Positions 23,690-35,900 of a DNA stretch of 64,000 bases are shown here, in pieces (position 1 is the first letter of the stretch; every line of letters starts with the position of its first letter). The position numbers were made by a program, and so were the translations under genes. Below the pieces are notes generated by a model. That model ran no database searches and was not told the origin of the DNA. It was given only the letters and a program-made list of their open reading frames with translations. This DNA is from Sapria himalayana (taxonomy: Eukaryota > Streptophyta > Magnoliopsida > Malpighiales > Rafflesiaceae), in contig JAREIK010012127.1 of assembly GCA_029783825.1 (NCBI GenBank), forward strand, positions 124,001 to 188,000, written 5' to 3'.

Positions 23690-24080
23690 TTGGGATGCAA
23701 AACATAAATTAACCACATTTTTTTACAAATTAAAAAAAAGCATCAAAATGAAAAATCATTAAGTTTTGGTGCAGTCAAATACATTAACTTGATTTTGCTC
23801 TCAAAATTTTTTAAAAAATTAAATTCTAAAAGTTTTGGAATTCCAAAAGCACCTTTGGAACTCAAAAACTATATTTTGGAAACTATTTTTGATTTTTAAA
23901 AAATCCCAACATGTGGTGAGATTCAAACTCATACCATAAAAAATTCTCTTGGCCACCAACCATCAAACTAAACTGCTAGCAAAAAATCAATTTAAAATTG
24001 AATTATTATAAATTTATATATACAGAAACATATTTAAAAATATAAATATCTAAATAAACACATATAAATATATGAACATG
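23690..24080. repeat. Left arm of a second inverted repeat, flanking a copia insertion
   Basis: Its reverse complement (AAAATCAAGTTAATGTATTT, TTAATGATTTTTCATTTTG, TATATTTTTAAATATGTTT) lines up with 29150-29400. The left arm has about 150 bp extra, including CCAAGAG and GTTTGAATCTCACC on the - strand, which look like tRNA-type A and B boxes and could mark a SINE inserted in the arm. Confidence 0.65.
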
Positions 24081-24505
24081 TATAAATATATAAACACATA
24101 AATATATAAATACATATAAATATATAAATACATATTAATATATAAATACATATTAATATATAAATACATAAATATATAACCACAATATAAATATAAAACC
24201 ACACATAAATATATAAACACTTATAAATATATAACCACACAAAAATATATAAACACTTATAAATATATAAACACATACATATAGATATGTAAAAACATAA
24301 ATATATAAACACATTTAAATATATAAATACATATTAATATATAAACACATAAATATATAACCACAATATAAATATAAAACCACACATAAATATATAAACA
24401 CTTATAAATATATAACCACACAAAAATATATAAACACTTATAAATATATACAAACATATAAATATATAAACACATAAATAATATAAACACATATATATAT
24501 TATTA
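24010..24505. repeat. AT-rich tandem repeat with an internal duplication
   Basis: Variants of ATAAATATATAAACACAT run for about 490 bp. A segment of roughly 130 bp at 24148-24278 recurs almost unchanged at 24333-24463, including the distinctive TATAACCACAATATAAATAT. Apparent open frames on the - strand rich in Tyr, Ile and Cys are products of the repeat. Confidence 0.9.
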
Positions 24506-24510
24506 TTTTT

Positions 24511-24795
24511 ATGGGGTTAGATGAAAATCACCTAACCCATATCGGAAATCTCGTTGGGGATTTCCACATTTTTTTCTATAAAAGGAGTTTTCCTATTTCT
24601 TTGAGATTCATTCCTATGTATTTCTATTTTCTCTTTTTTTATTGTATTTTATTTTATGATGTAATTTATTGTCTTAGCATTGAATTTTTTATCTTTCAAA
24701 TTATTACGGGTTTAGTTTAATTTTATAATAATAATATCATAAAAGGTTAGTTAATAACTTTTGTGGTTAATTCATTTTAGAAAAATCTATCAAAA
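24511..24795 (+). repeat. 5' LTR of a copia element
   Basis: Starts about TGGGGTTAGATGAAAATCAC and shares GGGGATTTCCACATTTTT, AAAAGGAGTTTTCC, TTTATGATGTAATTTATT and CTTAGCATTGAATTTT with 28871-29066. The end is set by the primer site. A TATA-like TATAAAAG at 24577 could be the LTR core promoter. Confidence 0.75.
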
Positions 24796-24809
24796 TAGTG
24801 ATAAGAGCC
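24796..24809 (+). other. Degenerate primer binding site
   Basis: TAGTGATAAGAGCC resembles TGGTATCAGAGCC, the plant copia site pairing with initiator methionine tRNA. It sits between the 5' LTR and the gag start. Confidence 0.55.
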
Positions 24810-24928
24810 TCAAGGTTTGTAGTTTTTAAGATGGTAATTGTGCCCCTCCACTTACTTGGGAACTTTCTTAATGTAATAACATAAATAGTTATTATTATTC
24901 TCAATTACTGTTCATTGTAAAAGTGAAA

Positions 24929-27900
24929 CATGTCAGCAAAATTTGAAATAGAAAAATTCAATGGAAGTAATTTTTCTTGGTGGAAAATAAAAATTAAGGT
25001 AATTTTAAGGAAGGATAATTGCTTAAATGTAATTGAAAAAAGGCCCACCAGAATTCCTGAAGATAAAGTAGAATGAGATGGATAGTAATGCAGTAGCTGA
25101 CCTGCATTTGGCACTTGCTGATGGAGTATTGTTGAGTATGACAAAAAATAATGCGGCAAAAGAAATTTGGGATACTCTCACAATGTTGTACGAGACAAAG
25201 TCACATCACAATGTTGATCTTCTTAAAAAGAAGTCTTTATACTATACGAATGATGGAATCTGTTATGGTAACATATCATATCAGCACTCTTAATACTTTA
25301 TTTTTGCAACTTACTATGTTAGGTCATAAAATAGAAGAAGTTAAATATGCTGAGTTTTTACTTCAAAGTTTACTTGATTTGTATGATTAACTCATCATCA
25401 ATCTAACGAATGGTGCATTGGCTGACAATTTAATTTTTAATAATATTGCCTTTGCCATCTTAGAAGAAAAAAATAGTCAAAAAATAATGAGGATAAATAT
25501 GTAAATGCATAGCAAATAGATGCTTTGACGATAATACGAGAGAGATCAACTGAGCATGGTCTTAGTGAGAGTTAGAATTATGGTAGATCAAAATTCAGAA
25601 GTAAGAAAAATATTAAATATTATAACTGTGGTAAGAAATGACACTTAAAAAAAGATAATTAGTTTAAAAAAAGAAATATATATGATGAGTTATCTAATAC
25701 TAAAGGGAATATTGTAAGCATCAATGATGAAGATAATATTTTATATAGTAAGGTAACGATAATGGTTGAAAGTAGAAAATAGTGTAGTGATGTATGGTTG
25801 CTAGACTTGGGAACATCGTGACATATGACATCTCGAAGAGATTGGTTTCACAAGCATGAACCAATATCAGGTGGGTCTGTGCAAATGAGTGATGATCATG
25901 CTTTGAAAATTATTGGTATGGATACTATCAAAAAAAAATGTTTGATGGTATGATTCATATCATTCAAGAGGTACGACATGTGATTGACTTGAAGAAAAAT
26001 CTATTATCTTTGGGACAAATAGAAAGCCTTGGATGCAAAACTCTTATTGAAAATGAGATGAAGGGGTTCAATTGTAGTAATGAAGGAGGAAAAGATCATG
26101 ATAAATTTATTAATGCTTAAAGGAGAAATAGTACAAGTTGTAAAATGCATGTGTTGCATCAATTACTAAAGAGGAAGAATCAACGATGATATGTCATCTG
26201 AAACTAGGTCACATGTCAGAACAATGTTTGAGAATTTTCTCTAATAAAAAGTTACGGGGCTCAAAATAGTAAATTTATTTTTTTGCCAGCATCGTGTTAT
26301 AAGTGAGCAGAATAGATTGCCATTTAGAAGATCAAATGTAAGAAGTAAAAATACTCTAGTCTTGATATATTCTGATGTATGGGAATCACCTGAAATATCT
26401 CACGGAGGAGCAAAATATTTTGTATCCTTCATTGATGATTATTCAAAAAGATATTGGGTGTATCCAATCAAGAAAAAGTCAGATGTGTTTTTAACTTTTA
26501 AGGACTTCAAGGAAGGGGTGGAACTTGAATCTGGGAAAAGAATTAAGGGTTTGCGGACAAATAATGCAAGGGAGTATATAGTTGGTGAATTTCTTGTTTT
26601 TTGTAAGCAAGAAGGTATCAAATGATAGTTCATAGTCACGTACACGCCACAACAAAATGGAGAAGTAGAATGATTGAATAGAACTCTTGCAGAAAGAATG
26701 AGAGCAATATTATGGACTACAAGACTACTCAATTCCTTTTGGGCGGAAGTACTAAAAACTAAACGCTATGTAATAAATCAATCACCATCAACATTGATTG
26801 ATTTGAAGACACCAATAAAGATGTGGACGGGTAAGCCAGTAGATTACTCTACTTTACATTATTTTGGAAGTCTTGCATATGTGTCTGTACAAACACCCAA
26901 GAAAGAATAAAGTTGAATCCAAAATCCAGAAAATGCATATTTTTAGGGTATGCTGAAGGAGTGAAGGGGTATCACCTGTGGAAGCCTATTGACCATAAGG
27001 TAATTATCAATAGAGATGTAATTTTTAAAGAAAGAATTGAAGATTATAGTGCATTAAAAGAAGTTTCAGAAACTACCATTGTGCATGTAGAAAATGACCA
27101 GATATAATATGTTCCAAAATTAATGGAGAAAGAACAAGAGCATGAATCACAAGAATAAGTCGTGTCTGAAGCTTAAAACATTAGTCAGCCAACTCGTAAT
27201 AAAAGACTACCAGCTTGACACTTAAGGTATGTTACGAAGAGCAAAATTGCATTTTGTCTCCTAATAGAAGATGGAGAACCTTTAATATTTTAAGAAGCTT
27301 CATATAGTTTAGATGCATCTCTATGGATGATAACAATGGTGGAAGAAATCGAAGCTCAAGACAAAAACAAGACTTGGAAGCTAGTATCATTACCAATTGG
27401 AAAAAAAGCTATTGATAACAATTGGATTTACAAGATAAAGCAAGATAGCAATGATCAAGTAGAATGATATCGTGCAAGATTGATGATAAAAAGATATGCT
27501 CATAAGAATGTATTGACTTTAATGAAATTTTTTATCTGATGGTTCATCTTACAACAATTAGAGTAGTAATGACTCTATGTGCTACACTTGATTTATATTT
27601 GGAGCAGTTAGATGTTAAAACTACTTTTCTTTATGGAGAAATTGAAGAAGAAATTTATATGTTCTAGCAAGAAGGATTTGTTGAAATTAGTAAGGAAAAC
27701 TTGGTTTGAAAGTTGAACAAATCTTTATATGGTTTGAAATAAGCACCGAGGTATTTATATAAGAGATTTGATTCCTTCATCTTGAGCCTTGGGTATAATA
27801 GACTTAGTTCATACTATTGTATATACTATAAAAGGTTTGAAGCAAATAATTTAATCATTTTACTATTATATGTGGATGACATGTTGGTATAGGCCCAAAC

Positions 27901-28850
27901 AAATGTCGAATCCAAGAATTGAAGGTACAGTTGGCTAGAGAATTTGATATGAAGGACTTGAGACTAGCAAGTAATATTCTAGGGATGCAGATTTATCGAG
28001 ATAGAAATAATATGAAGATTTAGCTTTCTCAACAAAATTATTTTAACAAGATCTTGCGGCATTTTAACATGCAAGATAGTAAGCCAATTTCTACTCATCT
28101 TCCTGTTAATTTCAAATTTTCTTCAAGCATGTATCCTAGCTCGGAAGAAGAGATGAGGAAGATGTCTCGAGTATCGTATGCATCGACAGTGAAAAGTTTA
28201 ATGCTTGCAATAATTTGTACAAGACCAGATATTACATAAGAAGTGAGAGTGGTTTATCGATTCATGGTAAATCCTAGCTTAGAACATTGGAGTACCGTGA
28301 AAAGAATTTTTAGATATCTGAAAGGAACCTCAAATACTACAATATGCTATGAAAGTTTAGACTTTATTGTCAGAGGTTATGTTGATGCAGACTATGTTGG
28401 GAATATTGATAATAGCAAATCTACAATGAGTTATATTTTCTCTTGCTAGAAGAACTATAAGTTGAGTTTTAAAATTGTAGGCTATTGTATATACTTCTAT
28501 AACAAAAGTAGAATATATTACAACTACACAAGCTAGTAAATATACAATCTGGTTGCAAATACTATTGGAAGAACATAGATACAAATAAAATAAGATTATT
28601 TTATTTTGTGATAATCAAATTGCTCTACACTTAATAAGAAATTTAGTATTTCATTCAAAGACAAAATATATTAGGGTACAATATTATTTTGTATGAGAGA
28701 AAGTAAAAGAAGAAAGTGTGGATATGCAAAAGATTCACACCAAAAAAAACATAGTAGATCTTTTGATTAAACCAATCAACACTGACAAGTTTGAATGGTG
28801 TAAAACTTCACGTGGCTTAACAAGAATAAAAGTAGGTATTGACAAGTAAA
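24929..28850 (+). pseudogene. Ty1/copia polyprotein relic (gag-PR-IN-RT-RNase H)
   Basis: This is a near-complete copia polyprotein with frame breaks. Gag starts MSAKFEIEKFNGSNFSWWK at 24930. The zinc knuckle near 25617 reads YNCGKK-stop-HLKKD, with a flanking Cys lost. Protease near 25800 reads LLDLGTS, so the DSG triad is damaged. Integrase at 26317-26910 keeps SDVWESPEISHGGAKYFVSF, FIDDYSKRYWVY and the RTNNAREY region. Its C-terminal part is at 26913-27107. RT at 27590-27900 keeps EQLDVKTTFLYGEI and an intact LLYVDDMLV. RNase H is at 28243-28800. It lies between two LTRs with a degenerate primer site, inside an inverted-repeat element. Confidence 0.9.
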
Positions 28851-28870
28851 AAAAGTAATTTTCTAGTGGA

Positions 28871-29066
28871 ATAATATTATTTGGATGAGGATAGGTGAAA
28901 ATCACCTAGCCCACATAAGATAAATATCTTTGGGGATTTCTACATTTTTCCTTTAAAAGGAGTTTTCCCATTCATTTGATTGTATTTTATTTTATGATGT
29001 AATTTATTATCTTAGCATTGAATTTTCTATCCTTAAAATTATTGCAGTTTAGTTTTATTTTATAAT
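28871..29066 (+). repeat. 3' LTR of the copia element, truncated
   Basis: Matches the 5' LTR from its start through TTTTATTTTATAATAT, but lacks roughly the last 60-90 bases. AT-rich repeat follows directly. The lost LTR end suggests slippage or deletion after insertion. Confidence 0.75.
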
Positions 29067-29091
29067 ATATATAAATACATATAAACATATA

Positions 29092-29096
<5 letters not shown>

Positions 29097-29127
<31 letters not shown>
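29097..29127. repeat. (TA)n microsatellite
   Basis: About fifteen uninterrupted TA units just downstream of the truncated LTR. Confidence 0.9.
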
Positions 29128-29131
<4 letters not shown>

Positions 29132-29149
29132 TTAATTTATATATGGTTA

Positions 29150-29400
29150 TATGTTTATATATTTATATTTTTAAATATGTTTGTGTGTGTGAGTGTGTGT
29201 GTGTATTATAATTTGGAATTTCTCAAAATGTGTTTTTGGAATTTCAAAATTTTTATATTTTAATTTTTTTTTTGAAATTTTGGGGGTAAAATTGGGTTAA
29301 TATATTTGAGTCAAAAAATTTGATAATTTTTTATTTCAGTAAACTTTTTTTATTATGAAAAAAAGTTCATTTTTTAATTATTTTATGTTTTGTTTACCAA
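29150..29400. repeat. Right arm of the second inverted repeat
   Basis: Pairs with 23690-24080 in reverse complement. A GTGTGTGAG/GTGTGTGTG stretch at about 29180-29204 interrupts the match. Confidence 0.65.
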
Positions 29401-29765
29401 AAAATTAATTTCCAATTTCTTGGCTTCCTGCAAAACATGATATTACCACATTTTAACTACATTTGAATTCGTGATACCCGACATCTCGAAAACTATAGAT
29501 ATCAAGAACAATATTTTATGGGATGTTAGTTCTACAGGGGAGGGGGAGCTCCGGCTGCTCCGCTGGTAGTTTCCTGGTTACATGTCAAACCAACTTACCT
29601 GCAATATGACATGATTACTATGAGGAGGTGCATAACATTTTCGGTGATCCCTTAGTACAAGCGCATATGAATAATTTTATATTACATCCATGCTTTCCGC
29701 ATGCTTAATTTATCAGAAATTTTTCGTGCAATTTTTGTAAAAGGTTCGGATGTTACAGGCAGCAT
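29401..29765 (+). other. Upstream flank of the O-fucosyltransferase gene
   Basis: Less AT-rich than its surroundings, with a GC-rich patch at 29535-29566 (GGGGAGGGGGAGCTCCGGCT) and no transposon signature. It probably carries 5' UTR and possibly a missed first exon. No clear TATA box was fixed. In the frame of coding segment 1 it is open from 29709 but contains no ATG. Confidence 0.5.
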
Positions 29766-29912
29766 GTGAAGCAAGGAGTTATAGGAACGAGGGGAACATT
29801 GGCTCTGTTATCGAAAGCTGTTGCTGTTCTTACGATCTGCATGCTCTCGCTACTTCTCTCGATTACAATCACTAGAAACAAATCAAACAATAGATTGAGC
29901 GGTCTGTCCGAG
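29766..29912 (+). CDS. O-fucosyltransferase coding segment 1 (membrane anchor)
   Basis: Encodes about 49 residues, including the hydrophobic anchor [20 protein letters not shown] and then a polar stem. It ends at GAG before GTTAGT and joins segment 2 in phase 0 (GLSE to INVERLWE). The codon at 29766 is GTG, not ATG. The ATG at 29764 is out of frame and followed at once by TGA. The first in-frame ATG is at 29841, inside the membrane segment. Confidence 0.8.
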
Positions 29913-32900
29913 GTTAGTCCACTTCATCTTATTCTTGCCATATGTATTATTTGACATTGTTCTTTTGTTTTTTCAGCTTTGTCAATCCCTAATTTTTTTT
30001 TGGTAAAATTATATTTAAAGGGAATATATATGAAATTATTAGTTAATGTGGATTAAAATATATAAAATTAGTTAAAATTGTTAAAAAATATAAAAAATTA
30101 TATTTAATAATATTAAATTACAAAAATACAGAAAATATTATTTATTTGATATTATATTAATTTTTATAGATATTTTTTGGGAGACTTATCACTTATGTTT
30201 TAGTGTAATTGTTGGAAAATATTTATAAAAAAACCCAAAATTCTAATATTAAAAAAATAAATTAAAATATAAAATATTTAGGAATATTTATTTTTTGGTG
30301 CATCAAAATCAAAATAATTAAAAAATAATAATATTTTTTTCAAAATTTTTAAAAAGTGCACTGAATTAAAAAATAATTACATTTTAGTGTGCTAAAATGT
30401 ATCAATCTGATTTAGCCTTTTGATTATTAAAAAAAATAGATTTTAGTTTCAGAATCAGAAATTGATGATTAATATTCAGAAATTAGTTTTTAAATTCAGA
30501 AATTATTTTATTTTATTCAAAATTTATTAAACCATGCTTTACAAGTATGAGATTTGAACCTAGGACATTAAACATGTAAAATAATCCTTAGTCATCTAAA
30601 CACTTGCAATAAATCATTTGTTCCATGATAAATAAACATATATAGTGATATATATTAATATAATTGTATATAAATATCTGTAGATATAAAAATATTAGAG
30701 GTGTCAAACGAGCTGGGCCGGGCCAGCCCAATGGTTATTTGGAGGGTAGGCGCGGCACATCCCGTGGCCCAAAATCAGCATGGGTTCGGGCTGGATTGGG
30801 TCGGGTAGAGATAATTTAGGTTATTTTAAATTTTAAAAATTAAGGTTTGAGACCCGCATCACCATGCTGTCGTCCTCATCGGGCCTGCTGAGCCATTGCC
30901 TATCGGGCCTGCCGAGCCATTGCCCATCGGGCAATGATGCGTTGTCCCTCATCAGGCGTCATTTCATTGGTCGTTTGGGTGTCATTTTTTTGGCTGTCGG
31001 GTGTTGTTTTGTCAGCTGTTGGGCGTGTTGCCCATGTCGTGCCCATGTGCCAGTCATTTGGGTCGTGCTTGGCAAGGCACGTGGGCCGAAGACCCTCGGC
31101 TCAGCATGGCATGAGCCGTGTTGTGAGCTGGCCCGGCACGGGCTCGGGCACATGTATGCACCATGCCTTGATGAGCTAAGCACGACCGAGTCAGGCTGTA
31201 CCTCGAGCCGGGCCCAGGCCGCCTAACCTATTTGTCATCTCTAATAAACATATATATAATAATAATATATATGTATATAAATAAATACATAAATAAATAA
31301 ATATAAAAATAAATAAATAAATATATATATATCTATGTATTTATATGTACACATGTTTAAGATTTTATTTATATATGTATATGTAATTTAAGATTGATTG
31401 AGTGGGGTTAAGTTTGAATGAGTATGATTTAGATGCATGTATGAATTATAGGCTTAAGATCGATGAAGTAGAAAATATTATTAAATTCTTATTTACTTGA
31501 ATGAACTAATCACAAAAATTAGAGGGTATTATAAACAATATTATGGATGTTCATAAATTCTTTATTAATATCTTAATTATTGATATTTTTGTGACTCTTA
31601 TTATATTATAGATTAATGTGTATTAATTGGCATGGATTAATATGTATTCATTGGTACATTTATTTTTGTATTGATATATATATTCATTGACGTATTTATA
31701 TACACATTAATGTATTTATGTATTAAACTCTATAAATATGGAGTCTTTGTATGAGTCAGCATATACTTGAAGGAATAAGAAATCTCTTCTCATATATCTG
31801 TCATTCTTTTGTCTTTATATTTTATAATACGTTATCAGCATGAAGTTCTATTTGATTTTCAAGAGATATATTAAAGAATATGGAAACTCATCTGGTGGGA
31901 TCCTCAATTGGTGACAATGATATGTGTCTCGTAGATAGTGCATCAATGCATACTATACTTAATATAAAAATTTCTTTTCTTTTTTAATAATTCAATGATT
32001 AAATATTGTGAAGAAATATAAGAGAATGAATTGGTGAAAATGAATTGATAATTTTACAACCTATAGAGACACCTATATATATACAAAAGAATGGAATAAA
32101 CCAGAGTATATTCTAAGAATATCCTAAGAAATAAACCAGAGGATATTATAAGGATATCACATGATTTTTACCATAACAATAAGGATATCCCATGATTCTT
32201 AACAATCCTACCATAACAATAAGGATATCTCATGATTCTTAACAATCCTATCATAACAATAAGGATATCTCATGATTCTTAACAATCCTATCATAACAAT
32301 AAGGATATCCCATGATTCTTAATAATCCTACCATAACACTCCTCAAGTTGGAGCATAGATATCTCTTATACCCTAACTTGTTACACAAATAAGCAACCCG
32401 ATCACCACTCAAGGCTTTGGTGAAGATATCCCCTAATTGGTCTCCAGTCTTCACATATCATGTGGAGATAAGCCCAAGCTGTATCTTTTCACGAACAAAG
32501 TGACAGTCGATTTCAATGTGTTTGGTCCACTCATGGAATACTGGATTGGAGACAATGTGAATTGCTGCTTGGTTATCACACCAAAGTTTGGCTAATAAGA
32601 AATGTGTGATACCTGTTTCTGTTAAAAGCTGGTGAATTCACATTATCTCGCAAGTGGCCTGTGTCATGGCATGATATTCTGATTTTGTACTAGACCGAGA
32701 TACCACACTTTGCTTCTTGCTTTTCCAGAATACCAGGTTGCCTCCCACAAAGATACAATAGCCTGAAGTAGAATGCCTATAATCATTGGAGCCTGCCCAA
32801 TCTGCATTTGTGAAACACTCAATCTTCTCATGCCCATGATTACCATAGAGAATACCAATCCTGGGCTGGCTTTAAGTTAATCTAGAATGTGTTCCACAGC

Positions 32901-35900
32901 TGCCCAATGATCAACAGTGGGGGAAGACATGAACTGACTCACAATACTAACAGGATATGTAATATCCGAGAATGTAACTGTAAGATAATTTAAATTTCCA
33001 ACTAACCTCCGATATCTCTCAGGATCACTGTACGGTTCTCTTTTTTTGACTAGTTGCATATTCAGAGTCATAGATGAATTACACAATATAACCCCCAACT
33101 TATCTGTCTCGGATAATAGGTCCAACACATATTTGCGTTGACAGAAAAAAATCCATTTGCTACTTCTCATAATATCTACACTCAAAAAATACTTTAACAT
33201 ATCTAAGTTTTTTGTACTGAATTGTTGTTGAAGAAAGGACTTCAGTAACACAATACTGGTGGTGTCACTTCCAGTTATATTGATATCATCAACATAAACA
33301 ATCAACAGAATGATCCCGGTGGCTGAATTTTGGTAAAATATTGAATGGTCAGATTTGCACTTGTGCAAATTAAATCTCTCAATTGTCTGACTGAATTTTC
33401 TAAACCATGCACATGGACTCTGTTTGAGTCCATATAAGGCTTTGCGAAGGTGGCAAACTCGGTTGTTTGTCTCCCCCTGAGCAACAAAACCTGGGGGTTA
33501 CTCCATATAGACTTCCTCCTGAAGATTACCATGGAGAAAGACATTTTTGACATTTAATTGATGGAGATCTCAACTGTACCGGGCAGCCAAAGAGATAAAG
33601 AGTCGAACCGAAGTCAATTTGGTCACGGGAGAGAAGGTATCGACATACTCAATACCATAGGTCTCAGCATAGCCTTTTGCAAGTCGAGCTTTGAGGCGAG
33701 CAAGACTGCCATCGGGATTAACCTTCACTGCAAACACCCAGTGACAGCCAATAGCGCGTTTCCCTGCAGCAACTTCAGTAAATCCCAAGTACCATTAGTC
33801 TCGAATGCTGTCATCTCCTCCCGCATAGCATGATGTCAGCCAGGATGAGACAAGGCTTCAGGAATAGAGGCAGGTAAAGAGGTAGAATCCAAAGAAGTAA
33901 TGAAAACACAAGATGAAGGAGAAAGGTTATGATAAGACAGACAAGAGGAAATAGGATGAACACACTTACGTGAACCTTTGCGAAGAGCAATAAGGTCATC
34001 ACCGGGGGGAGGAGCTGATGGCAAGGGACATGATGGTGGAGGATTAGAGACTGGCGGAGGCGGCTGATGGGAGTATACCCGTGTGATCGGAGGATGATCC
34101 AACGGAGCAGGAGTAGAACCGGTAACAGGAGAGACAAGGTAGGCTAGAATATCATCATCCTTCCCCTCATTAGGAGGACTAGGAGAGATAGAGAAGGGGG
34201 TATCTTCATGAAAGATGACATCATAAGACACTAGATAGCGCGATTAGGATAGTAACACTGCTACCCTTTCTGAACTCTTGAATAGCCAAGGAAGATGCAC
34301 TTGAGGGCTTTAGGATCAAGCTTGGAGAGCTGTTGGCGAACGTCCCTGACAAAACATGTAGACTCAAAAATTCGGGGGGGAATGGGAAATAAAGGGGTAG
34401 TGGGGTATAGGATATGAAATGGAGTATCCCAGTTAAGCACAGAAGAGGGCATGTGAAAACTGCGTCGGCCCAGAAATGCTTAGGCACATGCATTTGGAAA
34501 AGCAGAGCCCGAGCAGTTTCCAAAAGATGACAATTCTTCCTCTCCGCCACACCATTCTGAGAGAGAGAATCAACACATGAGGTTTGATGAAGGATGTCTT
34601 GCTCACGCATGAATGTTTGGAAAGGCTTAGACAAATACTCTTTAGCATTATCACTACGTAATATTTGAACAGAAATATGAAAATGAGCTTGAATTTCAGC
34701 ATAGAAGGCACATAAATGAGAAAATACTTCTGACCAAGATTTCATTAAGTATAACCATGTAACTCTTGAAAAATCATTCACAAAAGTAACAAAGTAACGA
34801 AATTCAGTGGGTGACAGGACAGGACACGGGCTCCAAACATCAGAATGGACTAATTCAAAAGGAGCACTAGCTCGTTTATTAACTCGAGGACTTGAACTGA
34901 GGCGATGATGTTTCGGTAGTTGACAGGACTCACAAGGTAATGTAGACAATGAAAAGAACTGGGGGGTATAATCTTTTTAATAAAGTAAGAGAATGATGAC
35001 CTAAGTGGCAATGCAATTCAAAAGGACTTGATGCTGCAAGACAAGTGTCTGCGCTGGATGAAGACTGATCAAGTATATAGAGACCATCAGACTCATGTCC
35101 CCTACCAATAGTCTGCTTCGTCACCAGGTCCTAGAAAAGACAATAGCTAGGAAGGAATGAGACTGAGCAATTAAGATCATGAGCAAGTTTGCTGACAGAG
35201 AGTAAATTAAACGACAAATTAGGCACATGCAAAACCGATGATAAAGGAAATAGATTAGAACTGTATTACTCCAGTCGATGTAGTTCCGACCATTTAGTTT
35301 ATGTTCCGTAATCTTTGGAAGAACAGGAATCCCGGCTAGAGTGGCGAGATACAACTTGGAAGCAGATTCAGTCATGATTAATCGTCAAAATACCAAGCTA
35401 GGGTTGTTGGATCGAAGATTGGAGGTTAGATCTGGATTCCTGGGACATAGACGATTCAGGTAGTGGTTGGCTGGAGGTGCTGCAACCATCGACGCGCTAT
35501 CACGCATTGGGAAGGTGATCCGGCGCATGCAGATCTAGCAGTCGCTTTAGGCGGTGCGTGGGGGCGCGTGTGGGGGTTTCTTATGACGGATTTGGACAAC
35601 GGTGGTCGTCGGTGAGGTGCACTTCTGTTGGTGGAGTTGGTGGCCGGAAAACTTTGCCGAAGTAGTCGCCGGAGAGAGGCAGTAGGTGCAGCGCACTGTA
35701 AAAAAAAATCCCTCAAAAAAATTGCTTTATTTTGAGCTATTCTAACCTTAATCCCTTTGATACCATGTGAAGAAATATAAGAGAATGAATTGGTGAAAAT
35801 GAATTGATAATTTTACAACCTATAGAGACACCTATATATATACAAAAGAATAAAATAAACCAATGTATATTCTAAGAATATCCTAAGGAATAAATCATAG

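Noticed and set aside
23920..24000. tRNA-like A and B box words on the - strand
   Set aside because: No cloverleaf could be folded by eye and the boxes are embedded in an inverted-repeat arm, so at most a SINE trace is possible.
24034..24490. Tyr/Ile/Cys-rich repeating open frames on the - strand
   Set aside because: These are products of the ATAAATATATAAACAC tandem repeat, identical in both duplicated blocks.
30864..31226. Overlapping open frames of 74-120 codons in a GC-rich island
   Set aside because: They fall inside a non-autonomous hAT element and are open on both strands because of GC-rich composition; no transposase motif is present.
33558..33833. 91-codon + strand open frame
   Set aside because: It is antisense to the well-supported reverse transcriptase of the inner copia element.
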